A stretch of 64,000 nucleotides of DNA, from positions 16,546-80,545 of the forward strand of contig NZ_LMMT01000008.1 of assembly GCF_001422365.1 (NCBI RefSeq), written 5' to 3'. Position 1 is the stretch's first letter; each line of letters opens with the position of its first letter. The DNA is from Pseudorhodoferax sp. Leaf265. GTDB taxonomy: Bacteria; Pseudomonadota; Gammaproteobacteria; Burkholderiales; Burkholderiaceae_C. The position numbers and the translations under genes were made by a program. The notes beneath the pieces are model-generated. The model was not told the DNA's origin. It made no database searches and worked only from the letters and a program-made list of their open reading frames with translations. This document shows, piece after piece, positions 24,379-34,100 of the stretch.

Positions 24379-25460
24379 GGCTGGGCCTTGTCGGCTTCGG
24401 TGGTGAAGGCGTCGGCGAAGAATTCCTCGGGCGGCAGGCCGGCCTCGGCGCTGTAGTCGGCACGGGCCGAGTCGACCACGACGGGCGCGCCGCAGGCGTA
24501 GACCTGGTGGCCCGACAGGTCTGGCAGGTCCTCCAGCACGGCGCGGTGCACGAAGCCGGTGCGGCCAGTCCAGTTGTCTTCGGGCAGGGCATTGGAGACG
24601 ACCGGCACGTAGCGCAGGTTGGGCATCTGGGCCAGCTTCTCGCGCAGCCAGGCGTCCATGTACAGGTCGGCCGGGCGGCGGCCGCCCCAGTAGAGCGTGG
24701 CCGGGCGCGTGCTGGCCTTGAACAGCAGCTGCTCGATGACGGCCTTGATCGGCGCGAAGCCCGTGCCCGAGGCCAGCAGCACGATGGGCTTGTCGGAGTC
24801 CTCGCGCAGGAAGAAGCTGCCGTAGGGGCCTTCGATGCGCAGGATTTCCTTTTCCTTCATGGCACCGAACACGTGGTCGGTGAACTTGCCGCCGGGCATG
24901 TGGCGGATGTGCAGCTCCACGCTGGGGCCCACGGGTGGCACGGCGCCGGGCTGGCCACCCGCGGTGTGCGGGGCGTTGGCCATGGAGTAGCTGCGGCGCG
25001 CGCCGTCGCGCAGCAGGAATTCCACGTACTGGCCGGCGTGGTAGCGCATGGCGTCGTTGGCCGGCAGCTGCAGCCGGATGACCATCACGTCGTGCGAGAC
25101 CTTGGTCAGGCTGGCGACGCGGGCGGGCATGCGCTTGATCGGGAAGGCGCTCTCGTCGGTGACCTGGCGCGACTCGAGCACCACGTCGGTGAGCGGCACG
25201 CCGCAGCAGGTGAGGACCAGGCCGGCGGCCTCTTCCTCGGCCGACAAGGCCTTGCTCTGGTGCGGGCCGTGCGCGACGCGGCCTTCCAGCATCTTGCATT
25301 TGCACGAGCCGCAGGCGCCGTCCTTGCAGCCGTAGGGCAGGCCGATGCCCTGGCGGATGCCGGCGGCCAGGATGGCCTCGCCTTCGCTGGCTTCGAAGGA
25401 ACGGCCGCTGGGCTGCACGGTGATCTTGAAGGGGGGCGCGGCGGCCGTCGTCGGGGTCAT
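24375..25460 (-). CDS. 2Fe-2S ferredoxin-NAD(P)H reductase (CDP-6-deoxy-glucoseen reductase-like)
   Basis: A 361-residue soluble electron-transfer flavoprotein. An N-terminal plant-type 2Fe-2S domain (about 12-95) has the ligand cluster YGCKDGACGSCKC and a fourth Cys in LTCC. It is followed by an FAD-binding domain (about 105-225; RSYSMAN) and an NAD(P)-binding domain (about 230-350; LLASGTGFAPIKAVIEQ). The layout matches AscD/CDP-6-deoxy-delta-3,4-glucoseen reductases and oxygenase reductases. In betaproteobacteria such genes are usually generic reductases, not sugar-specific. A GAGGA ribosome binding site precedes the ATG. It is coupled to the Bug receptor downstream, an unexpected pairing. 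No oxygenase partner is nearby. Confidence 0.9.
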   Translation of the reverse strand: MTPTTAAAPPFKITVQPSGRSFEASEGEAILAAGIRQGIGLPYGCKDGACGSCKCKMLEGRVAHGPHQSKALSAEEEAAGLVLTCCGVPLTDVVLESRQVTDESAFPIKRMPARVASLTKVSHDVMVIRLQLPANDAMRYHAGQYVEFLLRDGARRSYSMANAPHTAGGQPGAVPPVGPSVELHIRHMPGGKFTDHVFGAMKEKEILRIEGPYGSFFLREDSDKPIVLLASGTGFAPIKAVIEQLLFKASTRPATLYWGGRRPADLYMDAWLREKLAQMPNLRYVPVVSNALPEDNWTGRTGFVHRAVLEDLPDLSGHQVYACGAPVVVDSARADYSAEAGLPPEEFFADAFTTEADKAQP

Positions 25461-25565
25461 CTTTGGGTATCCTCGTGGGCTTCTCGCCGCTTCAGTGAAC
25501 CCAGGATTTTGCCTTCAAACCAATGTCCGCTCGGCGCGCTGCCAGCGCGCTTTCGCCGCACGCGT

Positions 25566-26420
25566 GTGCTGATCGTCGGCTGCGGCGACGTGGGTCAGCG
25601 CGTGGCGGCCCGGCTGCCGGCCGGTGTGCGCGTGCTGGCGCTGACCTCGTCGGCCGAGCGCGTGGCCGCGCTGCGTGCCCAGGGCCTGGTGCCGCTGCGC
25701 GGCGATCTGGACGATGCGGCCTCGCTGCGCCGGCTGGCGGGGCTGGCCGACCGCGTGCTGCACCTGGCGCCGCCACCGGGCGAGGGCACGCGCGATGCGC
25801 GCACGCGCGCATTGGGCCGGGCCTTGCTGCGGCGCACGCGGCCGCGGGCGCTGGTCTATGGCTCGACCAGCGGCATTTACGGCGACTGCGGCGGCGATTG
25901 GGTGGCCGAGACGCGCCGGCCGGCGCCGCGCACCGAGCGCGCGCTGCGCCGGCTCGATGCCGAGGCCGCCGTGCGCTTCCTGGGTCGGGCCGGCGGCGTG
26001 CGCGCCAGCATGCTGCGCATTCCGGGCATCTACGCGCCGGACCGTGCGGGCGGCACGCCGCGCGAGCGACTGGCCAAGGGCACGCCAGTGCTGCGGGCCG
26101 AGGACGACGTCTACACGAACCACATCCATGCCGATGACCTGGCGCGCGCCTGCATCGCCGCGCTGTGGCGCGGGCGGGCGCAGCGTGTGGTCAACGCGAG
26201 CGACGACACCGTGCTCAAGATGGGCGACTACTTCGACCTGGCGGCCGACCTGTACGGCATGGCGCGGCCGCCGCGCGTGGCCGCCGCCGAGGCGCGTGGC
26301 CAGTTGCCGCTGATGGTGCTGAGCTTCATGTCCGAATCGCGCCGGCTGCTGAACCAGCGCCTCAAACGCGAACTGCGGCTGGCGCTGCACTACCCGACGG
26401 TGGAGGCCGGGCTGCGCTGA
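25566..26420 (+). CDS. NAD(P)-binding epimerase/SDR-family protein
   Basis: An extended-SDR/NAD-dependent epimerase-like protein of about 284 residues. It has a Rossmann start (VLIVGCGDVGQRV), then VYGSTSGIYGDCGG carrying the Ser/Tyr region, and IHADDLARACIAAL. The substrate is unknown. In-frame starts are GTG at 25566 (used here), CTG at 25539 and TTG at 25509; none has a well-placed ribosome binding site. An ATG at 25523 lies in another frame, so an upstream indel or a weak start is possible. Its stop directly abuts the stop of the convergent protease-like gene. Confidence 0.8.
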   Translation: MLIVGCGDVGQRVAARLPAGVRVLALTSSAERVAALRAQGLVPLRGDLDDAASLRRLAGLADRVLHLAPPPGEGTRDARTRALGRALLRRTRPRALVYGSTSGIYGDCGGDWVAETRRPAPRTERALRRLDAEAAVRFLGRAGGVRASMLRIPGIYAPDRAGGTPRERLAKGTPVLRAEDDVYTNHIHADDLARACIAALWRGRAQRVVNASDDTVLKMGDYFDLAADLYGMARPPRVAAAEARGQLPLMVLSFMSESRRLLNQRLKRELRLALHYPTVEAGLR

Positions 26421-27437
26421 TCAGATTCCCTTGGGTTTGCGCATGGTGCTCATGCGGTCCACGGGCTTGACGGTCAGGGTCTTCACCTCGGCGCCCTGCA
26501 GCACCGTGAGCTGGACCTCGGCCTGGGCATCGGCGCGGTCCCAGAGCTTCTTGTAGAAGCCCTCCAGCGTGGTCACCTTGGTGCCGTCCACAGCCAGCAC
26601 CACATCGCCTGGCTGCAGGCCGGCCGCGGACGCCGGGCTGGCCTTGCCGACGCGCGCGACCTGCACGCGCCCGGACTGCTCCACCGAGTTGACGCCCAGC
26701 CAGGGCCGCTTGCTGAGCCGCGTGCTGCCGGTACTCTGCATCTCCGCGAGGATGGGCTTGAGCAGGTCCACCGGCACGAACATGTTGCCGGGCACCTGCT
26801 GACCCGTGCCCAGCGCGTCCATCACGAACAGGCTGCCGATGCCGACCAGTTCGCCTTTCTGGTTGAACAGCGGCGCGCCGGAATGGTTGGCGACCGGCGG
26901 ACTCGTGAACAGCGCGGTGTCGATGAAGTACTCCCAGTAGCCCGAGAAGGCGCGCTTGCCGACCAGTTGGGTCATGGCCACATCGCCGCTGTCGCCACCG
27001 GTGGCGGTCATGAGCACCATGCCGGGCTCCAGTTCAGGGTGGCTGCCCAGCGGCACCGGGGCCACGCTACGCAGCGGCAGCAGGGGGCGCAACAGGCCGA
27101 AGCCGGTGGCCAGGTCGTAGGCCACGGCCTGTGCCGGCAGCCGCCGGCCATCCTGCGTGAGGATCTGGATGTGCTCGGCCTCCAGCATCAGGTAGCCGAT
27201 GGTGAGGATCAGGCCGTCCGGCCCGATCACCACGCCGGAGCCCTGGCGCTGGCGCCCCAGGGTCTCGGCCGAGCCCGCATCCTCGCCGGCGATGGCCTGC
27301 ACGCCGACCACGGCTGCGTGCGCGCGGCTCAGCGCGTCGATGGTCTGCTGGACGGGGGGAGTGGTGGTGGCCGCCTGGCCGGACCACTGGGCGAGCGCCA
27401 GGGCAAGGGCGAGGCAGGCGGATCGGATGCTGCGCAT
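26421..27437 (-). CDS. S1C (DegP/HtrA-like) protease homologue with PDZ domain, catalytic His missing
   Basis: A 338-residue exported protein: signal peptide at about 1-23, trypsin-like domain at about 35-235, and one PDZ domain at about 245-330 (PASAAGLQPGDVVLAVDG). The start at 27437 is preceded by GGGAG. The nucleophile region reads NHSGAPLFN, so the Ser is kept, but the segment that normally carries the catalytic His (LTNAHV-type) reads LILTIGYLMLEA with no His. Family knowledge makes proteolysis unlikely, so a chaperone, binding or regulatory role is inferred. It stands downstream of the Rrf2-type regulator on the same strand, with 93 nt between them. Confidence 0.85.
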   Translation of the reverse strand: MRSIRSACLALALALAQWSGQAATTTPPVQQTIDALSRAHAAVVGVQAIAGEDAGSAETLGRQRQGSGVVIGPDGLILTIGYLMLEAEHIQILTQDGRRLPAQAVAYDLATGFGLLRPLLPLRSVAPVPLGSHPELEPGMVLMTATGGDSGDVAMTQLVGKRAFSGYWEYFIDTALFTSPPVANHSGAPLFNQKGELVGIGSLFVMDALGTGQQVPGNMFVPVDLLKPILAEMQSTGSTRLSKRPWLGVNSVEQSGRVQVARVGKASPASAAGLQPGDVVLAVDGTKVTTLEGFYKKLWDRADAQAEVQLTVLQGAEVKTLTVKPVDRMSTMRKPKGI

Positions 27438-27530
27438 GGCGAACTCCCGAAGCTGGGGGCGATGCGCACAGGATGCACCCGGACACAAACCACTGCAAGG
27501 TCCGGGGACAAGGCCTTGCAGTGTGCGGTG

Positions 27531-28061
27531 TCAGCCCTTGAGCTGCAGGTACTGGCCGTAGGCAAACACCGAATTCGGCGCACGCACGGTGGCCTGGCGC
27601 GGCCGCGGCTGCACGGCGGCCCGGCGGCGGCTGGGCGCGGCCTCGATCTCCACGCCCTTGGCGCGCTGCTCGTCGGCCAACTGGCGCAGCGAGATGCCTT
27701 GCATGTAGTCGAGCATGCAGGCGGACAGGCTGTCCCAGAGGTCGCCGGCCATCTTGGCGTCCGGATCGCCCTGCGCCACGGCCCCTTGCGCGTCCTGCGC
27801 GGCCTGGTCGTCCACGGCCAGGATGATGTCGGCCACGCTGATGGCGCTGGCCTTGCGCGCCAGCGTGTAGCCGCCACCCGGACCGCGCGCGCTTTCGACG
27901 AGGCCGGAGCGGCGCAGGCGGCTGAACATTTGCTCCAGGTACGACAGCGAGATCTTCTGCCGGGCGCCGATGGCCGACAGCGTCACGGGACCGAGGTGTT
28001 CCCGCAATGCGACGTCGATCATCGCGTTCACCGCGAAACGGCTCTTGGTGGTCAATCGCAT
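27531..28061 (-). CDS. Rrf2/IscR-family transcriptional regulator lacking Fe-S ligands
   Basis: A 176-residue winged-helix regulator. The N-terminus MRLTTKSRFAVNAMIDVAL, the recognition-helix region SLSYLEQMFSRLRRSGLVES and the wing RGPGGGYTLAR are typical of IscR. In IscR three Cys and a His bind a 2Fe-2S cluster between the wing and the dimer helix. Here the matching stretch (QDAQGAVAQGDPDAKMAGDLW) has Ala at the Cys positions and no His, so no cluster is expected. About 40 basic, Pro-rich residues extend the C-terminus. AAGGAG lies 8 nt before the ATG. It is divergent from the LysR-type gene. The target is unknown, possibly the protease-like gene downstream or itself. Confidence 0.88.
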   Translation of the reverse strand: MRLTTKSRFAVNAMIDVALREHLGPVTLSAIGARQKISLSYLEQMFSRLRRSGLVESARGPGGGYTLARKASAISVADIILAVDDQAAQDAQGAVAQGDPDAKMAGDLWDSLSACMLDYMQGISLRQLADEQRAKGVEIEAAPSRRRAAVQPRPRQATVRAPNSVFAYGQYLQLKG

Positions 28062-28213
28062 GGCTGGGCTCCTTGTTGTAGCGGGATGTGGGCGGAAAGG
28101 TGCAACTCTAAAGGTTCGGACACTTCGCGTATATTCGTATTTGAGACAAAAACACTTCGAGAAAAGCGATGGAACCTACTGAGCGATTGACCCAGCTTTC
28201 GGCGGGAGGTTCC
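28062..28213. promoter_or_regulatory. Divergent promoter region between the IscR-like and NhaR-like regulators
   Basis: A 152-bp divergent intergenic region with an AT-rich core around 28130-28160. LysR-type regulators commonly bind such regions. No certain -35/-10 pair or palindrome could be fixed. The plus-strand ribosome binding site GGGAGG at 28203-28208 sets the ATG at 28214. Confidence 0.45.
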
Positions 28214-29110
28214 ATGAACTTCAAGCATTTGCGTTATTTTTGGGTCGTGGCGAAGGCGGGCGGCGTCATGCGCGCTGGCGAACAGTTGCACACCACGCCG
28301 CAGACGCTGTCGGGCCAGATCAAGCTGTTCGAGGACTGGATCGGGCACAAGCTGTTCCGCAAGGTCGGTCGCCGGCTCGAACTGACCGAGCAGGGCCGCG
28401 TCGCTCTGGACTACGCGGAGGAGATCTTCGCGCTGGGGGCCGAGCTGGAGACCTCGGTGCGGCACAAGCGTGGCGAGCGCCGCTCGCTGGACTTTCGAGT
28501 GGGTGTGGCCGACGCAGTAGCCAAGTCCGTGGTCTACCAGCTGCTGGAGCCGGCCCTGGACGGCTCCGAGCCGGTGCGCCTGATCTGCCACGAGGGCAAG
28601 TACGAGGACCTGCTGGCCCAGCTGGCGCTGCACCGGCTGGATTTGTTGATCGCGGACGAGCGCGTCTCGCCCAAGGTCAGCGTGCGCGCCTTCAACCACC
28701 TGCTGGGCCGCAGCTCCATGAGCTTCTTCTGCGCCGACAGCCTGCGCGAGCGGCTGGGCGAGAGTTTTCCGCAATGCCTGGACAACGCGCCCATGCTGGT
28801 GCAGGGGCCTACGGCCTCGGTGCGCCGCCAGCTCGATCCCTGGCTGGTGCGGCACCGGCTGCGGCCGCGCATCGTCGGCGAGTTCGACGACACGGCCCTC
28901 ACGAACGCATTTGGCCGCGAGGGCCGCGGCGTGTTTCTGGGGCCGACCGTGCTGGAGGCGCAGATCGCGGCGCAGTACCGCGTCGGCGTGCTGGGGCGCA
29001 GCGAGGAGCTGGTCGAGGAGTTCTTCGCGATCTCGGTGGAGCGGCGCATCAGCCACCCGAGCGTGGCGGCCATCACGCATGCCGCGCGCGCCAAGCTGTT
29101 CCACGTCTGA
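28214..29110 (+). CDS. nhaR: LysR-type transcriptional regulator, NhaR-like
   Basis: A 298-residue LysR-family activator. The N-terminal winged helix (MNFKHLRYFWVVAKAGGVMRAGEQL, split here as residues 1-25) matches NhaR, the Na+-responsive activator of antiporter genes, and lacks the usual LysR Leu-rich start. The effector domain is at about 90-295. The ATG at 28214 has GGAGG 5 nt upstream; a longer start at 28169 lacks one. It is divergent from the IscR-like gene. No nhaA antiporter gene is in the window, so its target lies elsewhere or differs from that of E. coli NhaR. Confidence 0.85.
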   Translation: MNFKHLRYFWVVAKAGGVMRAGEQLHTTPQTLSGQIKLFEDWIGHKLFRKVGRRLELTEQGRVALDYAEEIFALGAELETSVRHKRGERRSLDFRVGVADAVAKSVVYQLLEPALDGSEPVRLICHEGKYEDLLAQLALHRLDLLIADERVSPKVSVRAFNHLLGRSSMSFFCADSLRERLGESFPQCLDNAPMLVQGPTASVRRQLDPWLVRHRLRPRIVGEFDDTALTNAFGREGRGVFLGPTVLEAQIAAQYRVGVLGRSEELVEEFFAISVERRISHPSVAAITHAARAKLFHV

Positions 29111-29325
29111 AGTGGAGGCGTGCAGATCAAGTCGTCGGATCGAGCGGAGCATGGGCATCCAGCCTAAGGACATATTTCTCGGCGCCGTGTAGGAGTGCGC
29201 GGACAAGCCACTGTCGGTGCCCATGCCGAGCCGGGCGCCGACCGTCAGGGTTATCCTTGGGCGTTGGCCGCAGGGGGCTCTCTAGAATCTGCTGCAGTGC
29301 AACGAGCACCAACCCGAGGAACGCA

Positions 29326-29859
29326 GTGCAGACCAAGAAGCCCAGCGCCGAGAAGCCGGCCCAGCGTGTGATCAAGAAGTACCCGAACCGCCGTCTCTAC
29401 GACACGGACACTTCGACCTACATCACGCTGTCGGAGGTCAAGAAGCTGGTGATGGGCAGCCAGCCGCTGGTCGTGCGCGACGCCAAGACCGGCGAAGACC
29501 TCACGCGCTCCATCCTGCTGCAGATCATCCTGGAAGAGGAGGCCGGCGGCGCCCCCCTGTTCACCGAGCAGGCGCTTGCCAACATCATCCGTTTCTACGG
29601 CAACACCATGCAGAGCTTCATCGGGCCTTACCTCGAGAAGAACATGCAGACCTTCGTCGACATGCAGACGAAGATGACCGAGCAGTCCAAGAGCATGTCG
29701 CCCGAACTGTGGTCGCAGTTCCTGAGCATGCAGTCGCCCATGATGCAGGGCATGATGGGCAACTACGTCGAGCAGTCCAAGAACGTCTTCGTGCAACTGC
29801 AAGAGCAGATGCAGAAACAGACCGAGCAGTTGCTCGGCTCCCTGGTCGTCAAGCGCTGA
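29326..29859 (+). CDS. phaR: Polyhydroxyalkanoate synthesis repressor PhaR
   Basis: A 177-residue regulator that binds polyhydroxybutyrate and represses phasin and its own gene in relatives. The N-terminal PHB/DNA-binding domain (about 13-75) has the signature VIKKYPNRRLYDTDTSTYIT. One or more PHB-accumulation domains follow (about 80-130, FYGNTMQSFIGPYLE), then a Met/Gln-rich tail (about 130-177). Start is GTG at 29326 with GAGGA 6 nt upstream. A TAGAAT at 29283-29288 could be a -10 element. The 215-bp gap before it holds nothing else recognisable. Its presence implies the cell makes polyhydroxyalkanoate. Confidence 0.92.
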   Translation: MQTKKPSAEKPAQRVIKKYPNRRLYDTDTSTYITLSEVKKLVMGSQPLVVRDAKTGEDLTRSILLQIILEEEAGGAPLFTEQALANIIRFYGNTMQSFIGPYLEKNMQTFVDMQTKMTEQSKSMSPELWSQFLSMQSPMMQGMMGNYVEQSKNVFVQLQEQMQKQTEQLLGSLVVKR

Positions 29860-29895
29860 CGCCCCCCCCGCCTGCATCGCGGCGACAATAGCGCG

Positions 29896-31275
29896 ATGAC
29901 AGTTGCGCAAGCCCCCACGCAAGCCCCGAAGATCGGGTTCGTGAGCCTCGGATGCCCGAAGGCGCTCACGGACTCCGAACTCATCCTCACGCAGTTGAGC
30001 GCCGAGGGCTACCAGACCAGCAAGACCTTCGAAGGCGCCGACCTGGTGATCGTCAACACCTGCGGCTTCATCGACGACGCCGTCAAGGAAAGCCTGGACA
30101 CCATCGGCGAGGCGCTGGCCGACAACGGCCGCGTGATCGTGACCGGCTGCCTGGGCGCCAAGACCGGGCAGGGCGGTGGCAACATGGTGCGCGAGATGCA
30201 TCCCAGCGTGCTGGCCGTGACCGGCCCGCATGCGACGCAGGAGGTCATGGACGCCGTCCATGCCAACCTGCCCAAGCCGCACGACCCCTTCATCGACCTG
30301 GTGCCGGCGCAGGGCATCAAGCTCACGCCCAAGCACTACGCCTACCTCAAGATCAGCGAGGGCTGCAACCACCGCTGCACCTTCTGCATCATCCCTTCGA
30401 TGCGCGGCGACCTGGTGTCGCGGCCGGTGGGCGATGTGCTGAAAGAGGCGCGCGCGCTGTTCGAGGGCGGGGTCAAGGAGTTGCTGGTGATCAGCCAGGA
30501 CACCTCCGCCTATGGCGTGGACCTCAAGTACCGCACCGGCTTCTGGGACGGCAAGCCGGTCAAGACGCGCATGCTCGAACTCGTGCAGGCGCTCGGCGAG
30601 CTGGCCGAGCCGCACGGTGCCTGGGTGCGGCTGCACTACGTGTACCCCTACCCGAGCGTGGACGATATCCTGCCGCTGATGGCCTCGGGCCGCGTGCTGC
30701 CCTATCTGGATGTGCCGCTGCAGCACAGCCATCCGGATGTGTTGCGCCGCATGAAGCGGCCGGCCAGCGGCGAGAAGAACCTGGAGCGCATCCAGCGCTG
30801 GCGCGAGATCTGCCCCGAACTTGTGATCCGCAGTACCTTCATTGCCGGTTTCCCAGGCGAGACCGAAGAGGAGTTCTCGCACCTGCTCGACTTCATGCGC
30901 GAGGCGCAGATCGACCGTGCAGGCTGCTTCGCCTACAGCCCGGTCGAGGGTGCAATGGCCAACACCATCGCGCCGATGCTGCCGCTGGAGTTGCGCGAGG
31001 AGCGCCGCGCGCGCTTCATGGCGGTGGCCGAAGAGGTCTCGGCTGCGCGGCTGCGCCGGCGCATCGGCGCCAGCATGCAGGTGCTAGTGGATTCGGCGCC
31101 GGGCCTGGGACGCAAGGGTGGCAAGGGCCGCAGCTATGCGGATGCGCCTGAGATCGATGGTGTGGTGCACCTTCTGCCGCCCGAGAAGATCAGCAAGACG
31201 CTCAAGGTGGGGGAGTTCACGCGCGCCCGCATCGTCGGCACGCAAGGCCACGATCTCGTGGCGGTGCCGGTTTGA
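29896..31275 (+). CDS. rimO: Ribosomal protein S12 (Asp) methylthiotransferase RimO
   Basis: A radical-SAM enzyme that methylthiolates the conserved Asp of ribosomal protein S12. The 459 residues are of normal length. The N-terminal UPF0004 domain carries the first cluster ligands ([26 protein letters not shown]). The radical-SAM CxxxCxxC is CNHRCTFC (about 156-163), and a TRAM domain occupies the C-terminus (about 385-455). Its start is 36 nt after phaR. It converges on two tRNA-Leu genes. Confidence 0.96.
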   Translation: MTVAQAPTQAPKIGFVSLGCPKALTDSELILTQLSAEGYQTSKTFEGADLVIVNTCGFIDDAVKESLDTIGEALADNGRVIVTGCLGAKTGQGGGNMVREMHPSVLAVTGPHATQEVMDAVHANLPKPHDPFIDLVPAQGIKLTPKHYAYLKISEGCNHRCTFCIIPSMRGDLVSRPVGDVLKEARALFEGGVKELLVISQDTSAYGVDLKYRTGFWDGKPVKTRMLELVQALGELAEPHGAWVRLHYVYPYPSVDDILPLMASGRVLPYLDVPLQHSHPDVLRRMKRPASGEKNLERIQRWREICPELVIRSTFIAGFPGETEEEFSHLLDFMREAQIDRAGCFAYSPVEGAMANTIAPMLPLELREERRARFMAVAEEVSAARLRRRIGASMQVLVDSAPGLGRKGGKGRSYADAPEIDGVVHLLPPEKISKTLKVGEFTRARIVGTQGHDLVAVPV

Positions 31276-31292
31276 GTCTGGCGGCGACGAAG

Positions 31293-31323
31293 GCCTTCTC
31301 CGATGCGGGAGGCTTTTCGTTTT
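31293..31323 (+). terminator. Probable terminator after rimO
   Basis: An imperfect stem, 31293-31301 with 31307-31313 (two bulged T), followed by a T-rich stretch (TTTTCGTTTT, 31314-31323), 17 nt after the rimO stop. Confidence 0.5.
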
Positions 31324-31337
31324 CGAGTGGGCGGACA

Positions 31338-31366
31338 ACAAAAAAGCCGCTGATGACTCAGCGGCT
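31338..31366 (-). terminator. Rho-independent terminator of the left tRNA-Leu
   Basis: Read leftward: a 9-bp stem (31358-31366 with 31345-31353), a 4-nt loop, then a six-T run (31345-31340 on the minus strand). The same hairpin recurs after the second tRNA at 31634-31662. Confidence 0.85.
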
Positions 31367-31402
31367 TCGTTGCGATCTTTCTGACATGTGCCAACCGATA
31401 GT

Positions 31403-31487
<85 letters not shown>

Positions 31488-31633
31488 ATCTCAGGAAGCC
31501 TACGATTATAGCAAGCGTTTTTTGTCAGTTTTCGATTTCGCACCCCGGCAACCGAAAAATTTTGGTTGGTGCAAGTGTGGGCGCGCAATCCCTGTGCACG
31601 AACTCCGCGTGCGCCTCCGTTGTCGTGCGGGCA

Positions 31634-31662
31634 ACAAAAAAGCCGCTGATGACTCAGCGGCT
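31634..31662 (-). terminator. Rho-independent terminator of the right tRNA-Leu
   Basis: The same 9-bp hairpin as the left copy (arms 31654-31662 and 31641-31649, loop 31650-31653), followed on the minus strand by a six-T run. Confidence 0.85.
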
Positions 31663-31698
31663 TCGTTGTGTTCTTTCTGATGTGTTCCAATCGATGAT

Positions 31699-31783
<85 letters not shown>

Positions 31784-31848
31784 ATTTCAGGAAAGAAAGC
31801 GATCATATCATCAAAAATTCAAACTACACAACAAGCCTCCTCGAAGAA

Positions 31849-34056
31849 GTGGAGGGCACGGTCCAGGGACACCGCGACGGGCACGGCTTCGTGCAGCGCG
31901 ACGATGGCCAGTCGGACATCTATCTGCCTTCCAACGAGATGCGTGCGGTGCTGCACAAGGACCGCGTCAAGGCGCGCGTGGTGCGCTACGACCGCAAGGG
32001 GCGCCCTGAGGGGCGCGTCGTCGAGATCGTCGAGCGGCCGCCGCAGCCCATCATCGGCCGCCTGCTGCAGGAAAGCGGCGTCTGGCTCGTGGCGCCCGAG
32101 GACAAGCGCTACGGCCAGGACATCCTGATCCCCAAGGGCGCGACCGGAACTGCCAAGCCAGGCCAGGTCGTCGTCGTCGAACTGACCGAGCCACCGGCGC
32201 TGTACGGCCAGCCGGTGGGCCGCGTCAAGGAGGTGCTGGGCGAGGTCGACGACCCCGGCATGGAGATCGAGATCGCGGTGCGCAAGTACGACGTGCCGCA
32301 TGTGTTCTCCGACGCCTGCATCGCACTGGCCCGCACGCTGCCCGACAAGGTGCGCCCGCAGGACAAGCGCCAACGCATCGATCTGACCGATGTGCCACTG
32401 GTGACCATCGACGGCGAGGACGCACGCGACTTCGACGACGCTGTCTACTGCGAGCCGACCAAGGTGGGCCGCAGCAAGGGCTGGCGTCTGCTGGTGGCCA
32501 TTGCCGACGTGAGCCACTACGTGGAGACCGGCTCGGCCATCGATGTCGATGCCTACGAGCGCGCCACCAGCGTGTACTTCCCGCGCCGCGTGATCCCCAT
32601 GCTGCCCGAGAAGCTGTCCAACGGCCTGTGCTCGCTGAACCCCGAGGTCGAGCGGCTGTGCATGGTCTGCGACATGCTCGTCACCTCCAAGGGCGAAGTC
32701 CACGCGTACCAGTTCTATCCAGCCGTCATGTTCAGCCATGCGCGCTTCACCTACACCGAGGTGGCGGCCATCCTGGCCAACACGCGCGGGGCCGAGGCCG
32801 TGCGTCGGCGCGCGCTGGTGCCGCAGCTGGAGCATTTGCACGATGTCTACCGTGCGCTGCTGGGCGCACGCGGCAAGCGCGGCGCGGTCGACTTCGACAC
32901 CGTGGAGACGCAGATCGTCTGCGACGAGAACGGCCGCATCGAGCGCATCGTGCCGCGCACGCGCAACGACGCGCACCGGCTCATCGAAGAGGCCATGCTG
33001 GCGGCGAACGTCTGCAGCGCCGACTTCATCGCGCAGAACAAGCGCCCGGGCCTGTACCGCGTGCACGAAGGCCCCACGCCCGAGAAGAAGGAAACGCTGC
33101 GCAACTACCTCAAGGCCGTCGGCGTTGCGCAGACCGTCAGCGACGACCCCAAACCCGCAGAGTTCCAGGCCATCGCCGAGGCCACCAAGGACCGGCCGGA
33201 CGCGCAGCAGATCCACACCATGCTGCTGCGCTCCATGCAGCAGGCGATCTACACACCGACCAACAGCGGCCACTTCGGCCTGGCCTACGAGGCCTACACG
33301 CACTTCACCAGCCCGATCCGGCGTTATCCCGATTTGCTGGTCCACCGCGTGATCAAGTCCATCCTGGCACACAGCCGTTACCAGTTGCCGGCCCTGCCGA
33401 CACCTGGCGAGGCCCATGCCAAGCTGGCCAAGCGGCTGCAGAAGAACCAGACCGCGCGCCTGGGCGACAAGGTGGCCGAGCCTGACCAGCGGCCGCGCAA
33501 GGTCAGCGCCGAGGTGCAGGCCTGGGAGGCGGCGGGCCTGCACTGCAGCGCCAACGAGCGTCGCGCCGACGAGGCCAGTCGCGATGTCGAGGCCTGGCTC
33601 AAGTGCAAGTACATGCGCGAGCACCTGGGCGAGGAATATGGCGGCGTCGTCACGGCCGCCACGAGCTTCGGCATCTTCGTCACGCTGGACGCGATGTACG
33701 TCGAGGGCCTGGTGCACATCACCGAGCTCGGCGGCGAGTACTTCAAGTTCGACGAGGCGCGCCAGGAGCTGCGCGGCGAGCGCACCGGTATCCGCTATGC
33801 CGTCGGCACACGCGTGCAGGTCCAGGTCAGCCGCGTCGATCTGGACGGCCGCAAGATCGATTTCCGGCTGATCCGCGAAGGCGAGGATCTCGCTGCGCGT
33901 GCGCCGAAGGACAAGAGCGCGTCGCGCGAAGGCCGCGAACCGGGACGCAGGGATGGCCAGCAGCGCCGCGAAGACAGGAGTTCAGGGCTGGCCCAGACGC
34001 TCAAGGCCGCCGGCAAGAAGGCCGCGGCAAAGAACAAGGGGCGCAGCCGGCGTTGA
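31849..34056 (+). CDS. rnr: Ribonuclease R
   Basis: A processive 3'-5' exoribonuclease that degrades structured RNA. From the GTG at 31849 it has 735 residues. Cold-shock domain 1 is near the start ([17 protein letters not shown]); the RNB catalytic domain is at about 190-530 with [13 protein letters not shown] metal-binding Asps; the S1 domain is at about 600-680 ([15 protein letters not shown]); a Lys/Arg-rich tail ends it. The open frame continues upstream into the antisense of tRNA-Leu copy 2, where the only ATG (31756) lies, an implausible start. Between the tRNA and 31849 there is no in-frame ATG, GTG or TTG, so the true start is GTG 31849 or a rare codon such as ATC at 31807/31810. Confidence 0.9.
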   Translation: MEGTVQGHRDGHGFVQRDDGQSDIYLPSNEMRAVLHKDRVKARVVRYDRKGRPEGRVVEIVERPPQPIIGRLLQESGVWLVAPEDKRYGQDILIPKGATGTAKPGQVVVVELTEPPALYGQPVGRVKEVLGEVDDPGMEIEIAVRKYDVPHVFSDACIALARTLPDKVRPQDKRQRIDLTDVPLVTIDGEDARDFDDAVYCEPTKVGRSKGWRLLVAIADVSHYVETGSAIDVDAYERATSVYFPRRVIPMLPEKLSNGLCSLNPEVERLCMVCDMLVTSKGEVHAYQFYPAVMFSHARFTYTEVAAILANTRGAEAVRRRALVPQLEHLHDVYRALLGARGKRGAVDFDTVETQIVCDENGRIERIVPRTRNDAHRLIEEAMLAANVCSADFIAQNKRPGLYRVHEGPTPEKKETLRNYLKAVGVAQTVSDDPKPAEFQAIAEATKDRPDAQQIHTMLLRSMQQAIYTPTNSGHFGLAYEAYTHFTSPIRRYPDLLVHRVIKSILAHSRYQLPALPTPGEAHAKLAKRLQKNQTARLGDKVAEPDQRPRKVSAEVQAWEAAGLHCSANERRADEASRDVEAWLKCKYMREHLGEEYGGVVTAATSFGIFVTLDAMYVEGLVHITELGGEYFKFDEARQELRGERTGIRYAVGTRVQVQVSRVDLDGRKIDFRLIREGEDLAARAPKDKSASREGREPGRRDGQQRREDRSSGLAQTLKAAGKKAAAKNKGRSRR

Positions 34057-34100
34057 GCCGGGTGCGCTCGAAACAAGCAATGCACAAAAAGGAGATGGGA

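Noticed and set aside
29151-29192. Thirteen-codon plus-strand frame between the NhaR-like gene and phaR
   Set aside because: No ribosome binding site, no hydrophobic or other distinctive character, too short to support.
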